In this document: in pieces, positions 21,076-31,300 of the stretch
Position numbering within the stretch: the stretch's first letter is position 1
How the letters are laid out: each line of letters opens with the position of its first letter
Assembly: GCA_041583135.1 (NCBI GenBank)
Contig: JBFHGJ010000008.1
Span: 1 to 64,000 of the forward strand
Length of the DNA: 64,000 nucleotides
From: JABSOG01 sp041583135
Lineage (GTDB): Bacteria > Pseudomonadota > Gammaproteobacteria > Enterobacterales > Alteromonadaceae
Direction: 5' to 3'
Notes under the pieces: generated by a model
The model's database searches: none
What the model saw: only the letters and a program-made list of their open reading frames with translations
Told to the model about the DNA's origin: nothing
Position numbers and translations under genes: made by a program

Positions 21076-24000
21076 TATATTTCTATCCTTTGCACCTCGG
21101 TATCGGCTTGGGCAAGCTGTTTTGCTAGGGCCTGCTGCGCCTTTTCGCGGTCAATATCACTTGCCAGTTGGGCAATGGTGTTTTGGTTAAATAGCTGACG
21201 CATGTTGAGTTTGACATCGCACTTGGCCTCAATGGCGCTAAGTAGGCGCACCACCAGCAACGAATGGCCACCGATCTCAAAGAAATTGGCATTGACGCTG
21301 ATCGCGTCCTTATCAAGCCCCAAAAGCGTCGCCCAAATCTCTGCCAACTGCTGCTCGGTCTGGTTTCGCGGCGCAACATAGTCTTGTGCGGCGCCGTTAA
21401 ACTCGGGCTTTGGCAATGCACGGCGGTCGATTTTACCGTTGGCGCTTAATGGCCATTGCTCAATCAAACACCACTGACTTGGCACCATATGGCCCGGCAG
21501 CTTGTTGCCAAGCGATTGTTTTAATGCGTTAACTATGCCTTCACCTTGGTTTTTATCGTCATCGGCCAAGATGACATAACCGACCAAGTGGGCCTCGTTG
21601 TTGGCGGCGGTTTGCACCATCACCAAGGCGCTGGCGACCTGCGGCAGCTGTTGTAACTGATATTCGATTTCGCCAAGCTCGATACGCAGACCGCGCAGCT
21701 TTACCTGATGATCGATTCGGCCCAAATATTCCAACTCACCGTCATTTCCCCAACGCACCAAATCGCCGGTTTTGTATAGCCTTTGGCTATTAATCTCGGC
21801 AAACGGATTGTCAATAAATTGCTTGGCACTGAGCTGTGGCTGATTGAGATAGCCTCTGGCCAAACCAGCCCCACCGATATGCAATTCACCGGGTACGCCG
21901 ATTGGGCAGCAGTTGAGCTGTTTATCCAGCACCAACAGCTGAATGTTGTTGATGGGCTTACCGATTGGTACGCTTTTGTGCTCGGCTAAGTTGGCGCAAT
22001 CAAAGGCACTGACGTCAATTGCCGCCTCGGTCGGGCCATAGAGGTTTTCAAGTTGAACCTTCGGCGCTATTTGATAAAAGCGCTTAACGGTATTAATTGC
22101 CAAGGCCTCACCTGAGCACACCACCAAACGCACGCTTGAGGCAAATTGCTGCTCAACCAAATAGGCATCGAGCATCGATGGCACAAAATGCATCACGCTG
22201 ATGTGTTGTTCATCAATCAAAGCGCTCAAATAGGCAGGGTCACGGTGTCCTTCAGGTGCCGCCACCACTAAGGTCGCACCATAGCCTAAGGTCCAGACAA
22301 ACTCCCACACCGACACGTCAAAGCTATAAGGGGTCTTTTGCAGAACCCTATCCTTTGCGCTCAAGCCATAGCGCTGTTGCATCCACTCGATGCGGTTGAC
22401 CAGTGCTTGATGTTCAACCATTACGCCTTTGGGCTTACCGGTTGAACCTGAGGTGTAAATGACATAGGCCAATTGAGTGGAATTAAGCCCCTCTTGGCTC
22501 AGTGGCTCGTCGCTGCACGCACGCCACAGCGCATCTTGTTCATCGACGACAACGCAAGTACATTGCCCCTGTGGGAGTCCCTCGGACAAATGCTGTTGTG
22601 TTAAGACAATCTCAGCTTCACTATCGCTTAACATATATCCCAAGCGCTCTTGTGGATAGGCCGGATCTAACGGCATATAGGCGCCACCGGATTTAAGCAC
22701 CGCAATAATGGCAACCACCAACTCAATCGAGCGCTCCATCGCGATAGCAACAATACTTTGGCCGTCGTCCCCATTATTTTGGTGTCTGACACCTAATTCA
22801 TTTTGCCCACCGTTCCTATTATTTTGGTGTCTGACACCTAGGTTGCGGAGGTGGCGGGCGAGTTGGTTGGTGGTGCGCTCTAGCTCACCATAGCTGAGGG
22901 TGCGTCCGTCAAATACGACGGCCACGGCATTCGGATTGGAGGCGGCTTGGGCGCTGAACTTGTGTTCGATACGGGCTTGACGGTCGAACGCGACCTCGGT
23001 GTTGTTGAGCACGTTGAGCTGCTGCTCAACTTCACCTTGGCTAAACATATTAACCTGACTTAAAGGCTTTGATGGCGCTGCAACAAGGCCCGCCGCCAAG
23101 GTATTGAAATGGGTGGCCAATCGTTCGATGCTTTGGCCACTGAACAGGCTGCTGTCATAGCTCCAATACAAGCGGTAACCATCCTCTGTCGGCATGACAT
23201 CGAGCATCAAGTCGAACTTGGCCTGTAGCGTTTCGTTATCGCGATAGCGCACCTCAAGACCGGCCATATTCAGTGCTTTCTCTTCGTTTGGCACCATGGT
23301 CAACATGATTTGAAACAGTGGTGTATGGTCGAGACTACGCTCGATTTGTAGCTGTTCGACTAAGTATTCAAACGGCAAGTCTTGATGCATTTGCGCAGCC
23401 ATATTGACACTGCGGGCTTGATTGAGCAGTTCGATAAAATCGGCGTTATCGCTGAGCGCCTCAAATTGTGTGCGTAGTACCAACGTGTTGACGAAAAAGC
23501 CGATTAACGGTTCAACTTCGGCCACCGTGCGATTAGCCACCGGCGTACCAATCATAATGTCCTGAGCATTGCTGTGACGGCTCAGCAACAGGCTCATGAT
23601 GGCATGGAGTACGATAAATGGTGTGACTTGCTGCGCTTGTGCCAATTTGTCGATGTGTTGTGAGAGCGGCTTTGGCAACTGCGCACGTACCACCTCGGCT
23701 TTGCCTTGCGACTGCGCTTGTCGAGTGAAATCCAGGGGCAGCTCATGCACTGCTGGCGCCCCTTGCAATTGCTCACGCCAATAGTTTAATTGCTCATCGA
23801 GCAGCTCGCCTTTAAGTCGGTTTTGCTGCCACACCACATAGTCGCTATATTGCACTTTAAGCGCAGGCAACGGGCTTGCTTCGCCCTTGGCAAAGGCTTC
23901 ATAGAGGCTGACAAACTCGCGTACCAATACGCCCATCGACCAGCCATCTGAGGCGATATGATGCATGTTGAGCAACAACACGCCTTTTTGCGACGCCAGT

Positions 24001-27000
24001 TGCAGCCAGCTCGCCTTTAACATTAAATCTTCGCGCAAGTTAAACACATAAAGCGCGTCATCGGCAATGTGGCTGGCACTTTGCACAACCTGCTGCTGCG
24101 GCGCGATATGACTGAGGTCGTGACGCTCGATAGTGAGTGTGGCATCTGCCAAAATGCGTTGTTTGGCGCCACTTTCATCGTTGCAGTACACCGTTCTCAA
24201 CACTTGATGACGCGCAACAATGGTATTTAATACGCGCTCGGCCAATGCCACGTCAAACGAGCCGTCAATGTCCAGCACCACCGGAATATTGTAGTTGCTT
24301 GAGCCTTCTTGCAGCTGGTCGATAAACCACAGGCGCTGCTGGGCAAAGGACAGCCCTAAGGTGTCTATACCTTCGGTCGTGCGCAGCAAAGGCGCTTTAA
24401 CCACAATTGAGTCATTCCCCGCCAACGCTTTTTCTATCACCTGCTCCAAGGCGCTGATGTCTTTGGCCGAAAACAGATGGTGCAGCGGTAACTCAATCGC
24501 AAAGTGATGACGAATTCGCGAGATCCACTGACTGGCCAGCAATGAATGGCCACCCAAATCAAAAAAGTTGTCTTTAATGCCGACTTGCTCAAGCCCCAAC
24601 AGCTGCGCCAACATCTCACACAAGGTTTTACCAATCTCGGTTTGTGGCGCCACATAGGCTTTGAGGCTCACGGCAAAATCCGGCTCAGGCAAAGCTTTGC
24701 GGTCTACCTTGCCATTGGCACTTAATGGAAATTGCGCCAACGCCATAAAGTAACTCGGCACCATGTAATCGGGCAGCGTTTCACTTAAATGTTGCTGTAA
24801 CTGGTGAGTATCGATAGTCGCTTCAGCGCCCGCCTCAAGACCCGGGTCGATGTAAAACGCCACCAACTGCTGGTGAGCGTGATTGTCTTTGCGTACCTCA
24901 ACCAAGGCTTGCTCGATACCGGCAAAATCACCGAGCCTGGCTTCAATTTCCCCCAGCTCAATGCGATAGCCGTTGACCTTCACCTGAAAATCTTCGCGGC
25001 CAAGAAACTCAATCACCCCGTCTTCGTCATAACAGCCTAAATCGCCGGTGCGATACAATCTGCCCAATGTGGGATGTTCGATGTAACTTTTGGCGCTACG
25101 CTCAGGGTCCTGCCAATAGCACTGCGCCACACCAATACCGCCGATATACAAAGCACCGGGGACTTTCACCGGACAATGTTGCAACGCTTCGTTGAGCACA
25201 TAAAAGTGCTGATTGGCCATCGGCCTACCATAAGGAATGCTGTTCCAATGGGGTTCAATGCGTTCAATCGGATAGCTGATTGACCAAATCGATGCCTCGG
25301 TGGCGCCCCCTTGGCTAAAGGTCTTGGCCTTGGGATAGCTGCGCCAAATGCGCTCGGGTAAATCCAGCGGTATCCAATCGCCACTCATCATCACCACGCG
25401 AATATGGTCGCTTGGCCCCTGCCCTGATTGCTCGCAGCTCTCTACCAGCATTTGCATCAACGCAGGCACCGTATCCCACACCGTAATGCCGTACTGTTCA
25501 ACCTCTTTGCGCCAATGGTCGGCGTCTAAACTCAGCTCGTCGGAAGGCATCACCAAAGTTCCGCCAGCGGCGTGAATGCCGAAAATGTCGTATACCGACA
25601 AATCAAAGCTCAGCTTAGATAAGCCATAGACCTTATCGTTCTGGCCGATGTTATAACGCTGATTGACATCTAAATTGGTATTGACCGGACCGATATGGTC
25701 AAGCACCACGCCTTTGGGCGCCCCGGTCGAGCCTGAGGTAAAGATGATATAGGCCATATCCGATGGCTGCTGCCGTGGCGTGGCGTCAATGGGCTGCGCC
25801 GCAAAGGTCAGTGCGTCGTCTACCTCAAACAACAGGGTCGAAGCAGGCCATTGCATTTGCGCCTTTTGCGCTTTTGAGCTGATCACCAGCTTTGTGTCAC
25901 ACACATCTAAGATATGCGCTCTACGCTCAAGTGGCCAGTTGGGGTCAATTGGCACATAGGCCGCGCCACTGTAGAGTACCCCATAAACCGCTGCAACCTG
26001 CTGCCAGCTTTTTTCCATGGATACCGCCACCAGCGTATTGGCCTTGGCTCCGTGCGCACAAAGGCGCGTCGCCAAGCGTTTGGCGTGCTCGGCTATCTGT
26101 CGATACGTGGCTTGCTCGCCGTTACAGATCACCGCTATCGCCTCGGGCGTCTGTGACACCCAATGCTCAAAGCACGACTGTAAAGTGCGCTGATTGTCCA
26201 GCGGCACATAGGTATTGTTCCACTTTTGTTCTATCGTCGCGACCTCGGCAGGACTGAGCAGCGGCAAACGATTAAGCGGGGTTTGTGGGCTGGCGGTCAC
26301 CGCATCGAGCAATTGGTTAAAATGACCGGTTAACCGCTCAATATAGGCAGGGCCAAACAAGTCGGTGCTGTATTCAAAGGCGCACTTTATGGCGTTTTGC
26401 GACTGCTCGACAAACAAGGTCAAATCGAATTTGGCCGACTGATTGGCCAGTGGCGCCGGGCTGACCGTCAAGTCAGGCAACTGCACTGTCATATCCGGCA
26501 TCACCTGATGGGCAAAGGCCACCTGAAAAATCGGGGTATGGCTCATGGTGCGGGTCGGCTGCAACCTCTCCACCAGCTTCTCAAAGGGCATATGTTGATG
26601 TTCAAAAGCGCCAAGCAGGCTTTGTTTGACCGACTGCAACAAACCATCAAAACCTTCATCGCCGCTGAACTGCTGGCGCACCGCCAAGGTGTTGACAAAC
26701 AACCCCACCAACGGCTGCAACTGCTCATTTTCGCGGTTGGCTACCGGCGTGCCGATGACAATATCCTGTTGTGCGCTATAACGATAAAGCAAGGTGTACA
26801 AGGTGCTGATAAATATCATAAAGTGGGTGACGCCAAAGCGTTTGGCCAAGACATCGACACCGCTCACTTGAGCGTCACTTAAACGGAAGAAATGAGTCTC
26901 GCCGCGATTGGTTTTCACCGCCGGGCGAGCGTAGTCGGTCGGCAACTCCAACAGTCTTGGGGCATCGGCCAGTTGCTGCTGCCAATACTCGGCATAATGA

Positions 27001-27818
27001 TTGAGCTGGTCTTCGTTTAAGGTTTCCCGCTGCCACGCGGCAAAATCGCCATATTGGATGGCGTTGTCGGCAAGGCCCGCCTCAGGACCGCTCAGTACCC
27101 GCGCAAGCCCCTGCTCGCCATAGGCGCGATAAAAGGCTGCCAATTCTTGCTGTACGATGGCCGTTGAAAAGTGATCGACAATAATATGATGCACCACCAT
27201 CAACAGCTGATATTGCCTATCGCCCAACTGCAACAGCCGCGCCGACAATAACGGCCCGCGCTGTAAATCAAACACCTCAGCCGAGGCGTTTTTGATCACC
27301 AAATCGCGCTGTTTATCTTGCTCGGTGCCCTCAAGATGACGCAGGTCAACCAACTCAAGCGCTAACGCGAAGTCATCAATGACATACTGGCGTACCGCAC
27401 CGTCTTGTTCTTTAAACACGGTGCGTAAAATGGCGTGACGGCTGACAATGCTGTCGATACATCGGCCCAATCGGGCAATGTCGAGCTGGCCTTCAAACGA
27501 CAGCAGACTGACCTCATTATAAGAGCCTTGTTGCGCCTCGACACTGGCCAAAAACCACAGACTTTGCTGGGCAAACGACAACGGCAAACCTTGAGCGCCA
27601 TCATGCGCGGTAATGACTTTTTTGTGATGCTCGGTGCTGACTTGCTCGCGCACCTGTTGCAAAAACTCGATGATCTCGGCTTTGCGGCTTGCTATCTCTT
27701 GGCGCATCTGAGCGGTGATGGCTCCTTTGGGCGCATCGGCACCGAGTTTGCCGTCTTTGAGCCAAAGCTTGGCACCAACGCTTTGCAACTGGGCTATCAA
27801 CTGTGCAATGGTCTTCAT
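21075..27818 (-). CDS. Two-module NRPS: Cys-like unknown, Ser
   Basis: A 2247-residue NRPS. It starts with a TubC docking domain (residues 1-55), then C1 with HHIIVDHFS near 212 (the usual Gly after Asp is His); A1 (TSGSTG near 694), pocket DLYDMSQIW; PCP1 LGGHS near 1087; C2 of LCL type (HHIASDGWS near 1289); A2 (TSGSTG near 1790), pocket DVWHVSLID, a serine code; PCP2 IGGHS near 2181; and a short tail ending QRIEI. A1 belongs by its surroundings (FDLSVYDIFG, GGATEASIW) to the cysteine A-domain family but differs from the Cys code DLYNLSLIW at three positions, including Asn to Asp at 278, and a C rather than a Cy domain precedes it. Its substrate is therefore open; an amine-bearing residue is one possibility. 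A2 holds an in-frame insertion of two REP-like units near residues 1658-1685. The start overlaps the preceding oxidase gene by 4 nt (ATGA). Confidence 0.96.
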   Translation of the reverse strand: MKTIAQLIAQLQSVGAKLWLKDGKLGADAPKGAITAQMRQEIASRKAEIIEFLQQVREQVSTEHHKKVITAHDGAQGLPLSFAQQSLWFLASVEAQQGSYNEVSLLSFEGQLDIARLGRCIDSIVSRHAILRTVFKEQDGAVRQYVIDDFALALELVDLRHLEGTEQDKQRDLVIKNASAEVFDLQRGPLLSARLLQLGDRQYQLLMVVHHIIVDHFSTAIVQQELAAFYRAYGEQGLARVLSGPEAGLADNAIQYGDFAAWQRETLNEDQLNHYAEYWQQQLADAPRLLELPTDYARPAVKTNRGETHFFRLSDAQVSGVDVLAKRFGVTHFMIFISTLYTLLYRYSAQQDIVIGTPVANRENEQLQPLVGLFVNTLAVRQQFSGDEGFDGLLQSVKQSLLGAFEHQHMPFEKLVERLQPTRTMSHTPIFQVAFAHQVMPDMTVQLPDLTVSPAPLANQSAKFDLTLFVEQSQNAIKCAFEYSTDLFGPAYIERLTGHFNQLLDAVTASPQTPLNRLPLLSPAEVATIEQKWNNTYVPLDNQRTLQSCFEHWVSQTPEAIAVICNGEQATYRQIAEHAKRLATRLCAHGAKANTLVAVSMEKSWQQVAAVYGVLYSGAAYVPIDPNWPLERRAHILDVCDTKLVISSKAQKAQMQWPASTLLFEVDDALTFAAQPIDATPRQQPSDMAYIIFTSGSTGAPKGVVLDHIGPVNTNLDVNQRYNIGQNDKVYGLSKLSFDLSVYDIFGIHAAGGTLVMPSDELSLDADHWRKEVEQYGITVWDTVPALMQMLVESCEQSGQGPSDHIRVVMMSGDWIPLDLPERIWRSYPKAKTFSQGGATEASIWSISYPIERIEPHWNSIPYGRPMANQHFYVLNEALQHCPVKVPGALYIGGIGVAQCYWQDPERSAKSYIEHPTLGRLYRTGDLGCYDEDGVIEFLGREDFQVKVNGYRIELGEIEARLGDFAGIEQALVEVRKDNHAHQQLVAFYIDPGLEAGAEATIDTHQLQQHLSETLPDYMVPSYFMALAQFPLSANGKVDRKALPEPDFAVSLKAYVAPQTEIGKTLCEMLAQLLGLEQVGIKDNFFDLGGHSLLASQWISRIRHHFAIELPLHHLFSAKDISALEQVIEKALAGNDSIVVKAPLLRTTEGIDTLGLSFAQQRLWFIDQLQEGSSNYNIPVVLDIDGSFDVALAERVLNTIVARHQVLRTVYCNDESGAKQRILADATLTIERHDLSHIAPQQQVVQSASHIADDALYVFNLREDLMLKASWLQLASQKGVLLLNMHHIASDGWSMGVLVREFVSLYEAFAKGEASPLPALKVQYSDYVVWQQNRLKGELLDEQLNYWREQLQGAPAVHELPLDFTRQAQSQGKAEVVRAQLPKPLSQHIDKLAQAQQVTPFIVLHAIMSLLLSRHSNAQDIMIGTPVANRTVAEVEPLIGFFVNTLVLRTQFEALSDNADFIELLNQARSVNMAAQMHQDLPFEYLVEQLQIERSLDHTPLFQIMLTMVPNEEKALNMAGLEVRYRDNETLQAKFDLMLDVMPTEDGYRLYWSYDSSLFSGQSIERLATHFNTLAAGLVAAPSKPLSQVNMFSQGEVEQQLNVLNNTEVAFDRQARIEHKFSAQAASNPNAVAVVFDGRTLSYGELERTTNQLARHLRNLGVRHQNNRNGGQNELGVRHQNNGDDGQSIVAIAMERSIELVVAIIAVLKSGGAYMPLDPAYPQERLGYMLSDSEAEIVLTQQHLSEGLPQGQCTCVVVDEQDALWRACSDEPLSQEGLNSTQLAYVIYTSGSTGKPKGVMVEHQALVNRIEWMQQRYGLSAKDRVLQKTPYSFDVSVWEFVWTLGYGATLVVAAPEGHRDPAYLSALIDEQHISVMHFVPSMLDAYLVEQQFASSVRLVVCSGEALAINTVKRFYQIAPKVQLENLYGPTEAAIDVSAFDCANLAEHKSVPIGKPINNIQLLVLDKQLNCCPIGVPGELHIGGAGLARGYLNQPQLSAKQFIDNPFAEINSQRLYKTGDLVRWGNDGELEYLGRIDHQVKLRGLRIELGEIEYQLQQLPQVASALVMVQTAANNEAHLVGYVILADDDKNQGEGIVNALKQSLGNKLPGHMVPSQWCLIEQWPLSANGKIDRRALPKPEFNGAAQDYVAPRNQTEQQLAEIWATLLGLDKDAISVNANFFEIGGHSLLVVRLLSAIEAKCDVKLNMRQLFNQNTIAQLASDIDREKAQQALAKQLAQADTEVQRIEI
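22766..22840 (-). repeat. Two tandem REP-like palindromic units inside an A domain
   Basis: Two 30-base copies (22766-22795 and 22811-22840) lie exactly 45 bases apart and differ at two positions; the inner 23 bases are identical. Each carries the palindrome GGTGTCAGACACC followed by an AAAATAAT run (minus-strand reading). Because the period is a multiple of three, the reading frame is kept and the protein shows LGVRHQNN twice, about 22 residues more than sister A domains have between the GV and the VAIAM-type strand. The arrangement resembles REP or BIME elements mobilised by REP-associated tyrosine transposases. That assignment rests on shape; no transposase is in the window and I saw no other copies. 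Confidence 0.7.
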
Positions 27819-28378
27819 AGTGATGACTCGCTTATCCGCTTAACGGTGGCCAACTGAGCAAAGTGATGGCCCTGGGGCTGGCTTGCTGGGCTTAATGTCA
27901 TGGTGGCCAGCACTCGACTTTGCGGCTCAAGTGCACATATCTTCGCCAAATGTTCAGCATTGCCCTCAACGCTTTTAAGCGGTGCACTGTGTATCGCATA
28001 ACCTTGCGCCTGCGCGCGGACAAGCTCTGCCATAGAGCCAGCTTCGATGGCGCTAAAAGACTCGGCCAAGGCGCCGTAAATGGGTTGTATCGCGCTGTCT
28101 TTGGCGACAAAGATCAGCGCAACGGCCTGCTCGGGTTGTTCGAAAAGTTGCGGCGCTATCTCGTCTGAGATGAAATAAAGTTGCGCCTTTTCAGGTTGTA
28201 AATAGTAAATACCCTGACTTAAACCACTGACGCCATCTTGACGCACCTGCACATACAGCTGAACCGGGTATAGACTACCGGCAGAGCCATAGCGATACTT
28301 GGCGACAGGAATGTCGTCGATACTCAGTGAAGTCAGCGCTGCCAACAGCCTACTTAGCGTCGATTGTTCGATAGTCAT
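27815..28378 (-). CDS. Free-standing McbC/SagB-like flavin oxidase, N-terminally short
   Basis: A 187-residue protein of the nitroreductase-fold thiazoline/oxazoline dehydrogenase type (McbC, SagB, EpoB-Ox family), which uses FMN to oxidise azolines to azoles. Recognisable parts: KYRYGSAGSLYP near residues 25-36, GIYYLQPEKAQLY near 57-70, and EAGSMAEL near 112-119, the helix that packs by the flavin in this family. The N-terminal helix with RxSxR, which normally holds the FMN phosphate, is absent: the protein starts only about 24 residues before KYRYGS, and the 2-nt gap to the upstream NRPS leaves no room for an extension. The stop overlaps the next NRPS start by 4 nt. Its position directly after an NRPS with a Cy domain, a Cys A domain and an embedded oxidase domain suggests it works with that domain on the thiazoline. 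It could instead be an inactive remnant. Confidence 0.8.
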   Translation of the reverse strand: MTIEQSTLSRLLAALTSLSIDDIPVAKYRYGSAGSLYPVQLYVQVRQDGVSGLSQGIYYLQPEKAQLYFISDEIAPQLFEQPEQAVALIFVAKDSAIQPIYGALAESFSAIEAGSMAELVRAQAQGYAIHSAPLKSVEGNAEHLAKICALEPQSRVLATMTLSPASQPQGHHFAQLATVKRISESSL

Positions 28379-28380
28379 GA

Positions 28381-31300
28381 TTAAAACTCCATCCTTTCCA
28401 TATCGTCCGCCAAGTCCTCATCGACATCGAGGTTTGCGGCGGTCTGTTGTAGCATTTGGATCTGCGCGGCCAAGGCGCTCACGCTGTTGTGTTCGAATAT
28501 CGCTCGTAGCGGCAGTTCGATATCAAACTGCTCACGAATACGGGCATTGAGCTGAGCGGCCGTCAATGAGTTACCGCCGATATCGAAAAAGTTTTCGACG
28601 GCACTGATACGCTCGCGTTTGAGCAGTTCGGCGAAAAACGAGGCCAATTGTTGTTCAACCTCTCCGCTGGCGGCGACAAACGCCTGTTGTGTTTGCTGCG
28701 CGGCTGTCGGTTGCGGCAGCGCCTTGCGGTCCACTTTGCCGTTGCTGGTCAGCGGCACTTCATCTAAGGCGATAAGACTATGAGGCACCATGTAGGCCGG
28801 TAGTCGGTTGGCCAAAAATGTTTGTAGTGCCTGCTCAGGCGAGCGCTCACTCATCCACGACTGTTGCTGCGAAGGTTCAATGGCGCCGCCGACCATGGCA
28901 TAAACCACGCTCTGACCTGCACCAAACAATTGACAAGCCAGATCGCTAACCCGGCCCATCGGACACCAGCCGATATGATGCTCTGTGCTGTTTTCCATCA
29001 GCAATTGGCTGATAGCACCGGCATCAAGCCAATTGTCATCATTGGCACAGCCAAGCATAAACAAGGCAAACCCGGCGCGCTGATAGACCGTTTGGTTAGG
29101 ACCGAACCAAGTGGCATCGACTGTCGAGGATACCTCAACTTCAATCAACACATTCTCAAGTGGATCATAACGATAAGCCCCTTTTGGCAGGCCGTTGACC
29201 GCGCCTTCTTTAAGCCACAGGTAAAGGCCCAAGGGGTTTTCCCGCATAGAAAATGCGCTTTGTGTCGCCCATTGGTTGAGATAGCCCAGTAGCCCACACA
29301 AATGAACCGACTCAACCTCGCTATCGGCAAACTGACGGAAGCTTTGCCGTTTAAGCCAGCTTGAGCGCAAGCTCTGCTCCTGCTGCTCAGGTTTAACCGA
29401 CATCACCGCTTGCTCATCACTGAGCTGGCGAATGCCATGACGGTGTAACTTAAAGGCGCTACGCTCAATCTCGTCGGTGAGCACGCCTTGAAGTTGGTCT
29501 TCGCTGAACTCGCTAAACCACGCTTGACCATTTTGTTCCGGTGAGCTTTGGCCATTTAAGGTGTAATAGGCCGCCAACTGCTTATCTTCACGCTCGCCAA
29601 AGGTGGTCACAATCGCCTCTTTGACATCCGGGTATTGCTGAATGGTGCGCTCTATCTCGCCAAGCTCAACCCTGAAGCCGTTGATCTTGACTTGCGAGTC
29701 TTCACGACCAAGAAATTCGATATTGCCGTCACTTAAGAAACGCCCCATATCGCCGGTGCGATAAAGCCTCTCGCCGGTTTTCGGATGGTTGAAAAACGCC
29801 GCGCTGGTTTTTTCCTCATCGCGCCAATAGCCTTGCGCCAAACCAATACCGGCAATATACAGCTCACCGGTGGCCCACACCGGGGTTTGCTCCATAAAGC
29901 GGTTGAGCACATAAAACTTTTGGTTGGTCAAAGGCTTACCATAAGGAATACAACCTTTGATCTGCTCGGGTCGGACTATCGGATGGAAAATCGACCAAAT
30001 CGACGCCTCGGTCGCCCCGCCTAAGCTTACCGGTAAGATCTGCGGCCATAGCTGGCGCATAATGCTTGGTAATTTAAGCGGCAGCCAGTCGCCACTGAGC
30101 AGCGCCACCCGCAAAGGTGCGCCGGCACGGCAACTGTCGCCATGAATATATTCAACAAACATCTGCATTAACGCGGGCACCGAGTTCCACATCGTGACTT
30201 GATGTTGTTCGGTCATTTGCGCCCAATGCGCTGGCTCTTTGATGCCATCGTGATCCGGTATGACCATGGCACCACCGGTAGCCAACACGCCAAAGATGTC
30301 GTAAACCGACAAATCAAAGCTCAGTGACGACAGCGCAAATACCCGGTCATCGGCGCCGACGTCAAAGCGCTGATTGATATCCACCACGGTATTGACGGCG
30401 CCGAGGTGGTCGATCATCACCCCCTTGGGCACCCCGGTCGAACCAGAGGTAAAGATAATATAGGCCAAATCGCTTTGGCGTTGCAGCGCTTCAGGCAGCG
30501 GCAATGTGCGGCTGCCGTCAAATAGCGGTTCAATCGCCATAATGTTGAACGTCAACGGCCACAAGCGCTGTTGTTCCATCGCACTTTGCACCAGCACCGC
30601 TTTGGCATCGGTTTGTTGCAACAGGTATTCGATACGAGCCTGCGGCAGTAACGGGTCAATCGGCACATAAGCCGCACCGGCATATAGCGCAGCGTAAACC
30701 GCAACCACTTGCTGCCAACCTTTGTTCATACTCACCGCAACGATATCTCCTTGAGCAACACCTGCGTCATTGAGCTTCGCTGCCACCTGTATGGCATATT
30801 GCTGCAACTGTTGGTAGCTTAGGGTTTTATCGTTGCTGATTATGGCCACATTGTCCGGCGTACGCGTCACTTGTTCGTTGAATAAGGTGTGCAACAACCC
30901 GCTCGGCTGCGGACTTTGGGTTTGATTGACGGCACTTAGCAATGCCTGCTGCTGTGTTGGCAACAGCGCGCCGGGATGGGCTTGTTGCCAGTGGCTTTGC
31001 CCTTCGGCCAAGCCGTTTAGCAATTCGATATAGGCGCCGAACATGGCATCGAGCATATCTGCCGGGAACAGTTCTTCTACCGCATCCCAGTTAAACAGCA
31101 AGCCGCCGCGATATTCCATCACCTGATGGTCAAGCCACACCTGCGGTGTTTGGCTGATGCCATAAACCAGCTCGCCTAAATTTTCTATGCCGTTGCCATC
31201 ACCTTCAACGGCGCCAAGGCCAAGTGCACTGGTAAAGACCACCGGCATCGCCGCACTGGCACGGCCACGCTGTTTGGCAAGTTCGCGCAGCACTTCTACG

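Noticed and set aside
22766..22840. CRISPR array or an insertion-sequence end
   Set aside because: Only two units, 45-base period in frame, no cas genes, no transposase, and no terminal inverted repeats or target duplication seen.
26900..27420. Idea that C1 of the two-module NRPS is a heterocyclization domain because of its DHFS
   Set aside because: It keeps HH at the start of the motif and the LCL-type PLSFAQQSLWF opening; DxxxxDxxS is not met.
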